64,000 nt of DNA, taken from the NCBI GenBank assembly GCA_903851385.1, contig CAINOC010000091.1, positions 1 through 64,000 of the forward strand, in the 5' to 3' direction. The notes under the pieces are model-generated. The model saw only the letters and a program-made list of their open reading frames with translations. It did not search any database and was not told where the DNA came from. Position 1 is the stretch's first letter; each line of letters opens with the position of its first letter. This DNA comes from an uncultured Chlorobiaceae bacterium. Its GTDB lineage: Bacteria > Bacteroidota > Chlorobiia > Chlorobiales > Chlorobiaceae. Below are positions 18,813 to 28,173 of the stretch, piece after piece. The translations under genes were made by a program, and so were the position numbers.

Positions 18813-20273
18813 TTATTTGAACGGTATATTTTTGAGCGTTTCGACAAGAAAATCCCAGAATTTCTGGACGGATGGAATGTTGACCTTTTCATCCGGTGAA
18901 TGAGGGGAACGAATGGTCGGGCCAAAAGAGATCATCTTCAACTCAGGATAGGTACTGCCAATAATCCCGCATTCGAGGCCGGCATGAACAGCCCTTATCT
19001 CGGGAATTTCTGCGAATTTCTTATGATAGATCTCCTGCATGATTTTCAGGATCGGAGATGCGTGGTCGGGCTTCCAGCCGGGATAGCGGCCATCAAATAC
19101 CGAGTCTGCACCGGCAAGATCAAAGAGACTTTTGATCATGATTTCAAGATCGACTTTCGAAGAAGCAACTGAACTCCTGAGCAACATCTTGATGGTAATA
19201 ATGCCACTTCCAGATTGCACAATGGCAATATTATTAGAGGTTTCGACCAGGCCGGCCATATCGTTGCTCATGCGCATCACGCCATTCGGACAGGCATAGA
19301 GAGCATTCAGAAATTGAACAAAAATTCTCTCTTCAATAACCGACTCGGGTAGAGCGGCAGAAACTGCCTCTATTTTCAGGGTTGGTTCAACTGCCGACAA
19401 CTCATCTTTTATTGCGCCGGCGATGATGGTGAATCTGTCAAGAAATTCCAGCGCCGTCGAATCCGGCAGAGCTGCATGGACAAATGATTCACGCGGAATA
19501 GCGTTGCTGAGGCTTCCCCCATTAATGGATGCCAACAGCAACCCATGGTGAAAATGCCCATGATAAAGCAAACGGTTCATGATCTTGTTGGCATTGCCAC
19601 GTCCCAAATGGATATCCAGCCCGCTGTGCCCACCCTTCAATCCGGTTACCTTGATCATGAAACCCTTCCATTCACCCGGCAGTGGCTGTTCACGATAACT
19701 GAAGCTTATCGTCCCGTTGCTGCCACCTGCACATCCGATAAAGAGTTCACCATCATCTTCCGAATCCATGTTCAAGAGGATCTCTCCCTTGAGCAGACCA
19801 GGTTTGAGTCCGAAGGCTCCCGTCATGCCACTCTCCTCATTACTGGTAAAGAGCGCTTCAAGAGTACCATGCAGCAGCTCCCTGGATTCAAGCACTGCCA
19901 TTGCCGCCGCAACGCCCAAGCCGTTATCGGCACCAAGGGTTGTGCCATCAGCATGAACCCAGTCACCATCCAGAATGGTTGCGATCGGGTCTGTTGCAAA
20001 ATCATGGTGTTTGTCAAGGTTCTTTTGCGGCACCATATCGAGATGACTTTGCAAAATAACCCCTTTACAATGTTCCATGCCAAGCGCAGCAGGCTTGCGG
20101 ATAATGACATTTCCAGCATCATCCACAATGCTCTCCAATCCAAGCTTTTTCCCGAAAGAAGAGATGAACTCCCTGATTTTTTCCTCATTCCCTGACACAC
20201 GGGGAATTTGAGTAAGAAGATGAAAATTGCTCCACACCTCACGAGGGCTGAGCTGTAAAATATTGTTATTCAT
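18813..20273 (-). CDS. pepD: Aminoacyl-histidine dipeptidase (M20 family)
   Basis: A 486-residue cytosolic di-zinc peptidase that cleaves Xaa-His and other dipeptides. The metal ligands are visible: SHLDMVPQK, the bridging aspartate in GADNGLG, the general base pair NEESGMTGA, MDSEDDG, and the C-terminal HAGLECG. Length fits PepD rather than the shorter PepT or DapE. ATG 20273 follows a short gap after the FabH-like gene and the protein is probably the last member of the leftward operon. Nothing unusual is seen. Confidence 0.92.
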   Translation of the reverse strand: MNNNILQLSPREVWSNFHLLTQIPRVSGNEEKIREFISSFGKKLGLESIVDDAGNVIIRKPAALGMEHCKGVILQSHLDMVPQKNLDKHHDFATDPIATILDGDWVHADGTTLGADNGLGVAAAMAVLESRELLHGTLEALFTSNEESGMTGAFGLKPGLLKGEILLNMDSEDDGELFIGCAGGSNGTISFSYREQPLPGEWKGFMIKVTGLKGGHSGLDIHLGRGNANKIMNRLLYHGHFHHGLLLASINGGSLSNAIPRESFVHAALPDSTALEFLDRFTIIAGAIKDELSAVEPTLKIEAVSAALPESVIEERIFVQFLNALYACPNGVMRMSNDMAGLVETSNNIAIVQSGSGIITIKMLLRSSVASSKVDLEIMIKSLFDLAGADSVFDGRYPGWKPDHASPILKIMQEIYHKKFAEIPEIRAVHAGLECGIIGSTYPELKMISFGPTIRSPHSPDEKVNIPSVQKFWDFLVETLKNIPFK

Positions 20274-20331
20274 AACAAAAAGAGAAAATTATCGTCCAGC
20301 ATTGGTAAGGTGTCCTGATGTCATCGGCCAA

Positions 20332-21327
20332 TCAATAGGTCATGACCAGTCCGCCTATCGAAAGGCCTGCTCCGGTGCCGACAAGCAGTACTTTTTGCCC
20401 TCTCTGAATATTACCGTCCCGAACAGCCTGATAGAGTGTTGCTGGAATGGAGGCCGCCACACAATTACCCAGCCACTGGAGCGTCTGCATGACCCTCGGT
20501 TCCGGCCAGCCGAATCGCTGAAGCATAAGCAGGCCGACCTTGCTTGCCTGATGCGGGACAACAACATCAATATCGAGCAGGCTTTTTGAAAGACCGGGGT
20601 AAAGCTCTTCAAGAAACGTTGCATCAATCCCGCGTACCATGCGTAACACTGCTGACCCATCCATGTGGAAGAGATCATCGTCAGAGTTGTGCCCCGGTTT
20701 GGCCGGATGGCGGGCCGAACCACCTCCCATAATGGTCGTGAGATAAGCTCCATCCCCATAGGTCTTGAAATGGGCCTGATGGATTGCGGATCTATCACCC
20801 TCATTGGAACGGGTAACAACAACAGCGGCAGCAGCATCGCCCACCAGCGATGCGGATTCCGGCTCTCTGGGATTAATGCCGCAGGAGGAAATGTCCGAAC
20901 TGGCAATGAGAATATTACGGTAGCGTCCTGAGTTGAGATAACTTGCCGCTACATCCATAGCAGTGATAAAACTCAGGCAGGTGGTACTGACGCTCATGGA
21001 AGGAATGCCCGAGCGGCCAAGACCGAGATGGCGCTGGATCAACGCCCCTGTATCGGGGATGGCCTGTTCGCCTGTCCCCGAAGCATTGATAATAAGGTTG
21101 AGTTCTCCCGGGTCCATCCCTGCCTCTTCAAGAGCCTCGCGTGCAGCCTCTGCGGCCATGAATGACGAGGTTTCATCGGTAACCCGACGACGTTCGCGAA
21201 CGCCGTTGCGCTTCTCCACCCAACAGGAAGGAAGGTTGTACAGCATTTCAAGTTCAGAACTGGGAACTATACAAGAGGGCAGATAACGGCCTAGACCTAT
21301 AATCTTGAGTGGAAGGTTGACTTGCAT
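20332..21327 (-). CDS. 3-oxoacyl-ACP synthase III-like (FabH-type) ketosynthase
   Basis: A thiolase-fold ketosynthase of about 331 residues with the Cys-His-Asn triad in VSTTCLSF, VVPHQAS and GNCVAAS. The end GTGAGLSIGGLVMTY is typical of KAS III. The sequence is somewhat distant from standard FabH (for example WVEKRNGVRERRR), so it may act on a special substrate, as OleA-like or secondary-metabolite enzymes do. ATG 21327 gives a normal N-terminus; the in-frame ATG 21339 overlaps the pentapeptide gene's stop (ATGGTAA). The three genes upstream on the same strand overlap or nearly overlap, so this is one operon with a pentapeptide membrane protein and a secreted S1/P1-like enzyme. Confidence 0.85.
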   Translation of the reverse strand: MQVNLPLKIIGLGRYLPSCIVPSSELEMLYNLPSCWVEKRNGVRERRRVTDETSSFMAAEAAREALEEAGMDPGELNLIINASGTGEQAIPDTGALIQRHLGLGRSGIPSMSVSTTCLSFITAMDVAASYLNSGRYRNILIASSDISSCGINPREPESASLVGDAAAAVVVTRSNEGDRSAIHQAHFKTYGDGAYLTTIMGGGSARHPAKPGHNSDDDLFHMDGSAVLRMVRGIDATFLEELYPGLSKSLLDIDVVVPHQASKVGLLMLQRFGWPEPRVMQTLQWLGNCVAASIPATLYQAVRDGNIQRGQKVLLVGTGAGLSIGGLVMTY

Positions 21328-21332
21328 AACTA

Positions 21333-22424
21333 TTACCATTCCCTTTTGCGCATGAGCTCTACAAGCTCGGCAGTTCGTGATGCCTGTTTTTCGACAGCTT
21401 CAGTCAGGCGCTCCATTTCACTGTGCCGGCCTCGTTCCGTTTCCGTATCAAAAAGTATGGGCTTCTGAAACCCTTCGGAGAGCTTGAAAATATGAATACA
21501 GAGGTTGATAAGGATAACATACAACACGGGAAGCAGGTATTCTCCATAGATGACCGGCATTTCCTGATAATGCTGCAGAAGCCCTTCCAAGTCTCCACTG
21601 AAAAGCAGATCCCATTTCATGAAAAAATAGATATAGATAACGGGATGAAAGACAAGAAAGAAGCGCATGATCTTTGATTGCCGACGGTTTGCCGGTTCGC
21701 TTTCATATTTGGAGAGCAACCAGGGAAAATGTCCAACAAGCATGGCCGACCTTCGATCATTGAGATAGTGTGCCCCCTGAAGGGCTGAATCAATAAAGGA
21801 GGAGACCTGACTTAACAGTACTGTAGAGAGGATAGTTGCAAGAAAAGAGTAACTGAAATCATCAAATTTGAACGACCCAGCAAGATAGGGCAGCGTAATA
21901 GTCTTTGGTTTAATGACAATAAAAAGCAAAGCAATACCAGCAAGCAGGAGAGAAAAGGTCTGAAGCTTGCGGGCATGTTTAAGGCTTTCGATAACAGCAT
22001 CCGCATTGGCTCCCTGCATGGAGTTCCCCGGGGGATCAATTCTCAAGAGCGCTGCTGAGTCAGTAAGAGGCGAGTAAAGACCGTTGACTCCAATATCGCA
22101 GCCTTGAACATCTCGATAGGTGGTAAAAATGTCGATAGCGCTTTTACTGAAATTTACTCCAGTCAAGTTTGTTCTGCTGAGGTCTGCTCCGCGCAGGTCT
22201 GCTCCGCTTAAATCAGCATCAGTAAAATTTGCACCGACGAGATTCGCCTTTGACATGTTTGCACCCCTGAGATTTGCTCCTGCAAAGTCCACACCTCGCA
22301 GATCAAGAGCCGCGAGAGAGAGGTCGTGCAGATCAGGACGGATATCCGCATGCTCCAGGCGCCACAGGTTCCAGACAGCAACGCCCTCTTTAAGACGGTT
22401 CAGATGTTCGGAATCAGTTATCAT
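21333..22424 (-). CDS. Pentapeptide-repeat integral membrane protein
   Basis: A 363-residue protein. Residues about 38-85 form some nine pentapeptide repeats of the A(D/N)LXX type (LRGVDFAGANLRGANMSKAN and onward), a short right-handed beta-helix. The remainder has four hydrophobic segments (about 158-178, 190-215, 252-272 and 293-315), placing the protein in the membrane. The C-terminus is charged (TEAVEKQASRTAELVELMRK) and probably helical. The start ATG overlaps the stop of the S1/P1-like gene (ATGA), and its end abuts the FabH-like gene. The function is unknown. Confidence 0.8.
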   Translation of the reverse strand: MITDSEHLNRLKEGVAVWNLWRLEHADIRPDLHDLSLAALDLRGVDFAGANLRGANMSKANLVGANFTDADLSGADLRGADLSRTNLTGVNFSKSAIDIFTTYRDVQGCDIGVNGLYSPLTDSAALLRIDPPGNSMQGANADAVIESLKHARKLQTFSLLLAGIALLFIVIKPKTITLPYLAGSFKFDDFSYSFLATILSTVLLSQVSSFIDSALQGAHYLNDRRSAMLVGHFPWLLSKYESEPANRRQSKIMRFFLVFHPVIYIYFFMKWDLLFSGDLEGLLQHYQEMPVIYGEYLLPVLYVILINLCIHIFKLSEGFQKPILFDTETERGRHSEMERLTEAVEKQASRTAELVELMRKREW

Positions 22425-23134
22425 AAAGGCTTTTTTCCAACATACTTCAGTACGGCTTTCAGCAGTGAGGAACTCTGGATAACCTGTGTATAGGCTTCGT
22501 CCTGAGTCATATCCCTGTTCTCTTTTCTTATTTTAGCTCCGAGTTTACGGGCTGCGTTGGCAACTTTTGCTATTTCACGGGCAAGATCGGACTCACTGTC
22601 AATGTTGATTTGCCGGATGTTGCGCTGAATATAACCAATGTTGTTTCTGACAATGCTTTCAATGATTCCGTCATTGACAGTGTGACGTTTTTTATTGAAA
22701 TCGTCATACTCAGTGTTATGCAGAGGCATCGAAAGGTCTCCGATATAATGCGCACAGAATACCAGTGGATATTCGGCATATTTACCGGCAGCACTCTCAG
22801 CCTTATAGGCTCTCACTGCACCTATAATCGCTCCGTAGAGGTGCCCCTCTTCATCGCCGGCTTTATTGTAGCGGGCAACTTGCTCAAGAACCATCGCCTC
22901 ATCAACTTCTTTCTGTGCATTGTTGTTGAAGTAGTGGTTTTTTTCTTCTATCGGCCTGAATTCACTTTTTGACTTGGCGACGTCGGGCGCTGCAGCACTG
23001 TACCAGAGCTCAAATCCTGCGGCCTCTGCAATTGACAAATGGGTCTTGTCGTGCCAGGCAAAGGCCTGTACCGACGTCAGCATAAAGGAGAAAATCACGG
23101 AAAGCGAAGCAACTCCTTTTGATAGGGTTCGCAT
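22421..23134 (-). CDS. Secreted S1/P1 nuclease / zinc-dependent phospholipase C-like protein
   Basis: A 237-residue protein with a signal peptide ending QAFA, after which the mature chain starts with Trp (WHDKTHLSIAEAAG). In the S1/P1 nuclease and phospholipase C fold the N-terminal Trp itself binds zinc. Further ligands are suggested by HYF(N)NN, and HYIGDLSMPLHN with its histidines and aspartate. Substrate cannot be told: nuclease and phospholipase share the scaffold. It overlaps the pentapeptide gene by four bases, so it is probably co-expressed with it, and acts outside the cytoplasm. Confidence 0.72.
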   Translation of the reverse strand: MRTLSKGVASLSVIFSFMLTSVQAFAWHDKTHLSIAEAAGFELWYSAAAPDVAKSKSEFRPIEEKNHYFNNNAQKEVDEAMVLEQVARYNKAGDEEGHLYGAIIGAVRAYKAESAAGKYAEYPLVFCAHYIGDLSMPLHNTEYDDFNKKRHTVNDGIIESIVRNNIGYIQRNIRQINIDSESDLAREIAKVANAARKLGAKIRKENRDMTQDEAYTQVIQSSSLLKAVLKYVGKKPL

Positions 23135-23202
23135 GACGGCCTCTCAGGTTTTAGTGATAGGATAACCGCTTAGAAAAAAAAGATGGTACATATTCATTGC
23201 GC

Positions 23203-24177
23203 TCATCCTGGTGACATTTCAAGCATTTTTCTGATTGAGCCCAATGAGGCAAGGCGGAGTGTTTCGTCGATTACAATCTCCGGTTTGCGTGAAAGCATGC
23301 ACTGATAGAGCTTTTCAAGTGTATTCTGCTTCATCTGTGTGCAGACACTGAAGGGATTTTCAGGATCTTTTGGTGCTGGAATGAAGGTTTTCAAGGGAGA
23401 ACGCCTCTTCATTTCGTAGAGAATACCGGGCTCTGTCGCTACTATAAACTGCTCTCGTGAACTTGAAACGGTATAGTCAAGCAGTGCTTTTGTTGAACCT
23501 GTAAACGCTGCATGACGCAGCACCTCCTCCCTGCATTCAGGATGGGCTATAAGCTCGGCATATGGATGCTCCCGACATGCCTTGAGAATATTTGGCTCGG
23601 AAAAAGCATCATGGACATAACAACAGCCCTGCCAGAGAACCATCTCCCGACCCAGTTTCCTTGAAATATAGCCGCCAAGGTTTTTATCGGGAGCAAAAAT
23701 AATCTGCTTTTCTGCTGGAATCTGACGAATGATCTGTTCGGCATTGGAGGAAGTACAGGTGATGTCGGAAAGTGCTTTGATATCAGCAGTCGAGTTGATA
23801 TAGGTTATGACGACCGCACCCGGGTACTGTTGTTTGAATTTCCGGAACTCTTCCGGAGGGCAACTGTCGGCAAGAGGACAGCCCGCATAGGTATCGGGCA
23901 TCAGCACTTGTTTCCCTGGATTAAGAATTTTAGCAGTTTCAGCCATAAAATAAACCCCTGCAAAAACAATGACATCAGCATCATTTTTTTCTGCTGCTCT
24001 TGCCAGGGCCAGACTGTCGCCGACTACATCAGCAATTTGCTGTATCTCGGGAACCGTATAGTAGTGAGCAAGAATGAGGGCATTCATCTCTTTTTTAAGT
24101 ACCCTTATTTGCCTGAAAAGCTCTTCATGAGCATAAACACCGTTACCCTGACTGGTTGAAGCAATATCTCTGGTCAT
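23203..24177 (-). CDS. nadA: Quinolinate synthase A
   Basis: NadA condenses iminoaspartate and dihydroxyacetone phosphate to quinolinate on a [4Fe-4S] cluster in NAD synthesis. The three expected cysteine regions are DTYAGCPLADSC, QGCCYVHD and SVCTQMKQNT. The substrate motif LAHYYTVPEIQ near the N-terminus and the TYINSTADIKA segment are also typical. ATG 24177 gives a normal N-terminus; an extension to TTG 24204 is possible but lacks an upstream ribosome site. The partner nadB is at 34160-35755 and nadE at 35816-36649, so the pathway genes are spread across the window. Confidence 0.93.
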   Translation of the reverse strand: MTRDIASTSQGNGVYAHEELFRQIRVLKKEMNALILAHYYTVPEIQQIADVVGDSLALARAAEKNDADVIVFAGVYFMAETAKILNPGKQVLMPDTYAGCPLADSCPPEEFRKFKQQYPGAVVITYINSTADIKALSDITCTSSNAEQIIRQIPAEKQIIFAPDKNLGGYISRKLGREMVLWQGCCYVHDAFSEPNILKACREHPYAELIAHPECREEVLRHAAFTGSTKALLDYTVSSSREQFIVATEPGILYEMKRRSPLKTFIPAPKDPENPFSVCTQMKQNTLEKLYQCMLSRKPEIVIDETLRLASLGSIRKMLEMSPG

Positions 24178-24239
24178 AATGTGATTACAATCGGTTTCTA
24201 ACAAGGAGGTGAGGGGTCAGAGGGAGTCATTGCAACGGA

Positions 24240-24629
24240 TTACTTTAAAAAGTAATCGAGATCATCGTCCTCCCTGATCAGCAGCAGGATAGCGGCATTT
24301 GGAACAATAATATAACGCTCTTCCTCATATTCAATTTCATAAGAACTGTTCTGGATAAAAATTGCCATATCACCTACTTTTGCCTGTAATGGTATATACT
24401 GGGCTGTGGTAACACGCTCTTTCCATGGTTCATCTGATTCAGGCGGCGGGCCAATTGGATAGCCTGGTCCTGTTTTTATAACATAGCCGGACTGGATTTT
24501 TTCTTTTTCCTGAACACCAGGGGGAAGGTAAATTCCGGATTTTGTTCTTTCGTCAAGAGATTTTGGTCTGATTAATACTCTATCACCGACAACAACAAAT
24601 TTATCTGTTATATTTATATTCTGAGTCAT
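24240..24629 (-). CDS. Stand-alone Cpn10/GroES-like co-chaperonin
   Basis: A 129-residue protein with the Cpn10 beta-barrel pattern: VVVGDRVLIRPKS at the start, TKSGIYLPPG, and AKVGDMAIF followed by the closing YIIVPNAAILLLI. It is longer than the GroES at 62294 (95 residues) because of an insert (PGYPIGPPPESDEPWKERVT) and a C-terminal extension rich in Asp. No groEL lies beside it. It may serve the single GroEL in special conditions, or may have another role; the sequence cannot tell. Confidence 0.8.
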   Translation of the reverse strand: MTQNINITDKFVVVGDRVLIRPKSLDERTKSGIYLPPGVQEKEKIQSGYVIKTGPGYPIGPPPESDEPWKERVTTAQYIPLQAKVGDMAIFIQNSSYEIEYEEERYIIVPNAAILLLIREDDDLDYFLK

Positions 24630-24884
24630 GTTATTTCTCTTGACATATTGACCGTTCTTACCTCGGCATTGAACTGAAGAAAATGTAACAAAAATTATGT
24701 GTCGGGCAAATCACGGAGAGATTGGAGATTGCAGGAGCATCAGGGGGCATATTACCCCGATAAAAGCATTAAAAAAATGAAAACTCCCTTATAAACGTGA
24801 CTGCAGTCTGTCGGCACTGAATCATGAGCATTACGATCATGGCTGTAACCGACAAGTCATAGCTATAAAACCGGAACCTGAAAC

Positions 24885-25727
24885 GTGCAGAAGTTTTCCA
24901 CTCTTTTTGTCAAGTATAACACTTATCTGCTTTTTGTAGTCTACTGCGGCATCTCATTTCTTTTCATAAAGTTTCAGGATGATGATCTGCTTACCAAACT
25001 GCATAATAACGGCATGGAGGCCACTGCCTTCATAACCGATAAAATGATGAGCTATAGCTATGTGCTTAATCTGAAAGAAGAAAATGACCGGCTGATGCGC
25101 ATAAACACCGAGCTTCTTTCCAGAGTGCTGAACACTGAAACTGCAGCTTTTGATGAACGAACCCGCCAGAAAATACTTGCCGACACTACGTTAAAGGCTT
25201 CAAAGTTTATTATGGCCAGAGTGGTTAACCGCAAATTCAGTGATCGGGAAAACATGCTGCTGATCAATGCGGGATGGAGAGATGGAATTAAAAAAGAGAT
25301 GACTGTGCTGACACCGGAAGGACTTGTGGGAAGAGTGAGCACTGTCTCTGAGCATTTTGCAAAGGTGATGCCGATCATCAACGCAGACTTCAAGGTCAGC
25401 GTTGTATCCGGCAGCAGCAACAGCATGGGACTTCTCAGCTGGAATGGCGGCAATGAATCCATCGCCCAGGTTGAACATATTCCCATAAGCAGCAGCCTCA
25501 AACTTAATGAACAGATACTTACCTCTGATTTCAGTACATTTGCAAGCCGCGGTATCCCTGTCGGAAAAGTGGTACGTATTCAGCCCGATAAACTTTTCTA
25601 TACGGTAGAAGTCAAACTTGCCGTTGATTTTTCATCATTGACCCATGTACTGATTGCGCCTCTGAAAATTGAAGCTGAAAAAATCGAGATGATCAGAGAG
25701 AATGCCTCTGTGGAAACATTCCCTTAA
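24885..25727 (+). CDS. mreC: Rod shape-determining protein MreC
   Basis: A 280-residue bitopic protein with an N-terminal membrane anchor (about 8-31, YLLFVVYCGISFLF), a coiled coil (about 55-85) and a periplasmic beta domain with INAGWRDGI, EGLVGRVS and SRGIPVGKV. MreC forms the scaffold that activates PBP2-RodA for lateral wall growth. The start is GTG 24885 with GGAA upstream. It is followed by mreD (16 bases) and mrdA (3 bases); mreB lies apart at 47026. Confidence 0.92.
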   Translation: MQKFSTLFVKYNTYLLFVVYCGISFLFIKFQDDDLLTKLHNNGMEATAFITDKMMSYSYVLNLKEENDRLMRINTELLSRVLNTETAAFDERTRQKILADTTLKASKFIMARVVNRKFSDRENMLLINAGWRDGIKKEMTVLTPEGLVGRVSTVSEHFAKVMPIINADFKVSVVSGSSNSMGLLSWNGGNESIAQVEHIPISSSLKLNEQILTSDFSTFASRGIPVGKVVRIQPDKLFYTVEVKLAVDFSSLTHVLIAPLKIEAEKIEMIRENASVETFP

Positions 25728-25743
25728 TTGCAGAAACTGACTT

Positions 25744-26235
25744 GTGACAAAAAAATATCCTCTTTATATCGGCATTCTCTTTATTGTCGTACTGGTTCAG
25801 GAGTTCGGGCTGTCCCACCTCACCCTGTTTAAAGTATCCCCCGATATCATCACAATTTTTATTGCCTTTATTTCCGTAACCGTCGGCCAGAAGAGCGGCA
25901 CAAGTTTCGGGTTTATGGCTGGTCTGCTTTCGGGCATCCTCTCAGGAAACATGGGCCTGAATATGCTTGCAAGAACAGTTGAGGGGTTTATCGCCGGTTT
26001 TTTCAATATCCCCGATGGCAGTCATGCTACTGCAAAGCAGAAAACTAAACGCATCTATGGAGCTATAGTGACAGCAGGTTTTTGTGCAAATTCCGTTCTG
26101 GCCGCAGGTTACAATCCTCTGGCCATTTCGCCGGCATACCGAATATTTGTCCTTGGACTCATTGAATCTTTGTTAACCCTCATACTCGCAGTTATCGTAA
26201 CCCGGTTATTTTTGAGACAATCACTTGCAGACTGA
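25744..26235 (+). CDS. mreD: Rod shape-determining protein MreD
   Basis: A 163-residue, very hydrophobic protein with five to six membrane segments and the MreD-like opening YIGILFIVVLVQEFGLSHL...VSPDIITIFIAF. It stabilises the elongasome with MreC. The start is GTG 25744, 16 bases after the mreC stop and without a strong ribosome site. It ends three bases before mrdA. Confidence 0.85.
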   Translation: MTKKYPLYIGILFIVVLVQEFGLSHLTLFKVSPDIITIFIAFISVTVGQKSGTSFGFMAGLLSGILSGNMGLNMLARTVEGFIAGFFNIPDGSHATAKQKTKRIYGAIVTAGFCANSVLAAGYNPLAISPAYRIFVLGLIESLLTLILAVIVTRLFLRQSLAD

Positions 26236-26238
26236 ACG

Positions 26239-28173
26239 ATGGATAAACTTCAGCGACGCATCTGGATCATTTCGCTTTTTGTAATAGCTGTTTTTTCCGT
26301 TCTGTTCGGTAGGCTGTTTTATATGCAGGTCCTTAATTTTCAGGAGCTTGGATCAATTTCAACCTCGAACAGCATCCGCAGAATCTGGTCTCAGCCGCCT
26401 AGAGGACGCATGATTGACAAAAACGGCGTTATCCTGGTTGACAACCAGGCACTCTATACTGTCAAAGTGATTCCGTCAGAATTCAGAAAAGCGAAAACAG
26501 ATTACCTCGCATGGATACTGCAAATAGATAAAAGTGAGCTGGCTGAAAAAATCAGTAAGGGAGCGGAACTGAACAAGTTTGCAGCAATAACCGTAAGTCG
26601 TAACCTTAATGCCATATCAATAGACCGGCTGAGCGAAAATCTCTGGCAGCTTTCAGGAGTGCTTATTGATACTGACAACAAGCGAAAGTACCCTGATTCA
26701 TTTCATGGAGCACATATTTTCGGATATTCACGTCCCATATCGAAAGAGCAGATTGAAGCACTGGACGATGACAGTTATGCCCCGGATGACAAAATCGGAT
26801 TCAGCGGTCTTGAAAAGTATTATGAAGAGTGGCTGAGGGGTGAGAAAGGAGCCCGATTTGAAATGATTACACCTCTCGGGAAATTTGCAGGGAAATACAA
26901 CAACGGAAAAAATGATATCCCATCCGTACGAGGCGATGATCTTTATCTTTCTCTTGACGGAGGCCTGCAACAGCTTGCCGAACAACTTCTTAAACAAACC
27001 GGGAAATCCGGTGCTGTTGTAGCCATGGACCCTTCAACGGGAGGAATCCTTGCCCTTGCCAGTGCTCCTGATTATAGTCTTGATACTTTCAACGGTTCTA
27101 CTGACCGCAAAGGGTGGAACGAAATTATTACGTCTCCCCAGAAACCGCTTTTTAACAGAACAATTCAGGCCGTCTATCCTCCAGGCTCCATCTACAAGAT
27201 GATTCTTGCCATGGCCGCACTGGAAGAGAAAAAATTCGATCCAGATAAGAAAATACTTGACAACGGTGTCTTCATGTACGGGGGCAGACGATTTCTCAGT
27301 AATGAAGGCAAGGGACACGGATGGGTGGATATGAGAAATGCAATTACCGTTTCATCGAATGTTTACTTCTATAATCTGATTTTTCATGTAGGGTTTGATA
27401 ATTGGACAAAATATGGAAGTATGTTCGGCTTTGGAGAAAAAACCGGAATTGACCTTCCCGGGGAGCGAGCGGGTCTTCTGCCATCGACGAAGTATTACGA
27501 TAAACGGTACGGTAAAGACAAGTGGACAAAAGGGTATCTGGTCAGCCTTGCCATTGGTCAGGGGGAACTCGGGACAACACCGGTGCAACTTGCTGCCTAC
27601 GCTGCAGCTATAGCAAACAATGGAACACTCTATCAACCGCATATTGTCAACGGATACAGGGATGCTGAAAGCGGTAAATATTATCCTTTGACCTTTGAAA
27701 AGAAGCATTTACCCGTTTCCGCCTCAACATTCAGTCTGATCAAGGACGGGATGATTGGAGTCGTGCAGCGCGGGACAGGAACGCTTGCGAAAGTGCCAGG
27801 CATCAACGTTGCTGGCAAAACCGGAACTGCACAAAACCCCCATGGAAAGGACCATGCCTGGTTTATCGCGTTTGCGCCTGTTGAAAATCCAAAAATAGCC
27901 ATGGCGGTGCTTGTCGAAAATGCAGGTTTCGGCGGTTCCATTTCTGCTCCGATTGCCCGTGAGCTTATAAAGTATTATCTAAAGGGTCGCGAAATGCCCG
28001 GTTCAGCACCTCAAAAAGGTGTAAAAACCTCCGATACGTCTTTGCCGCCAGCAGAGAGCAGTGATAACGATCTGCCGGTGATTGAATCTGAAAAACCTCT
28101 CAATAGTAAAGACCCTGCCACTGGGGCACCTCCTGAAAGTAACAGCGGAAAGCAGCAGCAAAATGATTTATAA
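26239..28173 (+). CDS. mrdA: Penicillin-binding protein 2 (elongation transpeptidase)
   Basis: A 644-residue class B PBP with one membrane anchor (about 8-30) and a periplasmic PBP dimerisation domain (about 50-220). The transpeptidase domain has SIYK (Ser317 nucleophile, Lys320), SSN (372-374) and KTG (527-529). It cross-links lateral peptidoglycan with RodA. A C-terminal tail rich in Ser, Pro, Glu and Gln (after about residue 590) is probably disordered. The 3' end overlaps the FAD-oxidase gene by 11 bases. No rodA is in the window. Confidence 0.93.
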   Translation: MDKLQRRIWIISLFVIAVFSVLFGRLFYMQVLNFQELGSISTSNSIRRIWSQPPRGRMIDKNGVILVDNQALYTVKVIPSEFRKAKTDYLAWILQIDKSELAEKISKGAELNKFAAITVSRNLNAISIDRLSENLWQLSGVLIDTDNKRKYPDSFHGAHIFGYSRPISKEQIEALDDDSYAPDDKIGFSGLEKYYEEWLRGEKGARFEMITPLGKFAGKYNNGKNDIPSVRGDDLYLSLDGGLQQLAEQLLKQTGKSGAVVAMDPSTGGILALASAPDYSLDTFNGSTDRKGWNEIITSPQKPLFNRTIQAVYPPGSIYKMILAMAALEEKKFDPDKKILDNGVFMYGGRRFLSNEGKGHGWVDMRNAITVSSNVYFYNLIFHVGFDNWTKYGSMFGFGEKTGIDLPGERAGLLPSTKYYDKRYGKDKWTKGYLVSLAIGQGELGTTPVQLAAYAAAIANNGTLYQPHIVNGYRDAESGKYYPLTFEKKHLPVSASTFSLIKDGMIGVVQRGTGTLAKVPGINVAGKTGTAQNPHGKDHAWFIAFAPVENPKIAMAVLVENAGFGGSISAPIARELIKYYLKGREMPGSAPQKGVKTSDTSLPPAESSDNDLPVIESEKPLNSKDPATGAPPESNSGKQQQNDL

